Positions 45,092-45,698 of a stretch of 45,698 bases of DNA are shown here, piece after piece; position 1 is the stretch's first letter; each line of letters opens with the position of its first letter. Source of the DNA: Zygnema cylindricum (taxonomy: Eukaryota; Streptophyta; Zygnematophyceae; Zygnematales; Zygnemataceae); the NCBI GenBank assembly GCA_037447655.1, contig JBBHKE010000156.1:64001-109698 (forward strand), given 5' to 3'. The translations under genes were made by a program, and so were the position numbers. The notes under the pieces were generated by a model. The model saw nothing but the letters and a program-made list of their open reading frames with translations. It was not told the origin of the DNA and ran no database searches.

Positions 45092-45698
45092 TGTAATTTA
45101 GAAATCTTTATTTCAGTAGATAGGACTAAAATAACTTATTATATTTTCTAAGTAGTCTGCTGTAATACTTACCTTAATTAGTGTTACAGTAGCAAAAGTA
45201 CAATAGAGTATATTGTAATTTTACAAGGACACGTGTCGGCAAGAAAACGTATGCAGGTTTTACAGAGTGGTGCCGATAGTCAGCCACACGTGTCACGCAG
45301 TTGACGATTGGATTCACAGATCGGAAGAACGAAATCTGAACCGGGTATTCCATAATTATATGGTACGGTTCGACGGTACCATCGTCGATTGAATTTGTTC
45401 CAAGGGACGCGATTCACCTGGGACCACAAGCGTGATTCACGAGGGACCACAAGCGTGATTCAAGTGGGACCACAAGTGACGAAGCACTCAGGTGTTTCGT
45501 ACTACACGACCACAGTCGGCTGGACTTTAGCAACTACCGCTAACGAAGCATCTGGAACGTTTTGTGTACGGTTCGATATCTGAAAATATCTGAATAACAT
45601 TGTTTTTTAATTTAGTGTACTAAAAAATAGTGTTCCATTACTTAGGTTTTTGGAAAATAGTAATTAGGGTTTTCGAGGTACTACGGTACAGTAACGTA
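45092..45698 (+). mobile_element. LTR of the 31.7-40.9 kb copia family, cut by the window end
   Basis: It starts TGTAATTTAGAAATC and matches 31678-32290 and 39961-40575 block by block (TTTCAGTAGATAGG, ACACGTGTCGGC, CGACGGTACCATCGTCG, GGTTTTTGGAAAATAG). The rest lies outside the window. Confidence 0.8.

Overview
This is nuclear DNA of a plant-type eukaryote, most likely a land plant. Genes are split by GT-AG introns. The two cellular genes are a plant-style lipid phosphate phosphatase and a zinc-ribbon protein of a type I know only from plants. The rest is dense, nested LTR-retrotransposon sequence. I cannot assign a species. I see no bacterial operons, CRISPR arrays, rRNA genes or intact tRNA genes.

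Left part (1-13,600), gene space. The 3' end of a lipid phosphate phosphatase gene lies on the plus strand (exons between 33 and 2593). One of its introns carries a MITE-like element of about 0.4 kb with terminal inverted repeats and a 12-bp target duplication. Facing it on the minus strand is a complete nine-exon gene (12212 down to 4832; 509 codons plus stop). Its product has a Met/Gln-rich N-terminus, a conserved central region, a His/Gln-rich linker and a C-terminal CxxC...CxxC zinc ribbon. Every exon phase fits, including a 16-nt micro-exon.

Middle part (13,600-25,860). A decayed Ty3-like LTR/gag fragment is followed by a minus-strand gag plus protease-like pseudogene with its 3' LTR. 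Next comes a well-preserved 4.36-kb LTR element (20264-24620) with two 1183-bp LTRs, a 5-bp target duplication and only a gag-type frame, interrupted by two TAG codons.

Right part (25,860-45,698). At least four related Ty1/copia lineages are inserted into one another. These are a minus-strand element (26.3-30.1 kb) deleted from the start of RT, an internally deleted minus-strand element that keeps only RNase H (30.1-31.7 kb), and a plus-strand gag-PR-IN-RT-RH element (31.7-40.9 kb). The last of these has a solo LTR sitting inside its RNase H with a perfect GAGCT target duplication. More RNase H and LTR fragments run to the window end. None of these elements looks autonomous now.

The most unusual signal is a tRNA-like segment (D-arm-like block, then a T-arm-like hairpin with box-B-like sequence). 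It lies, always antisense to the element, about 200-300 bp from the start of six LTR copies, with a more degraded seventh. A second oddity is that in at least two lineages the LTR seems to run into the first gag codons, leaving no room for an ordinary tRNA primer-binding site.
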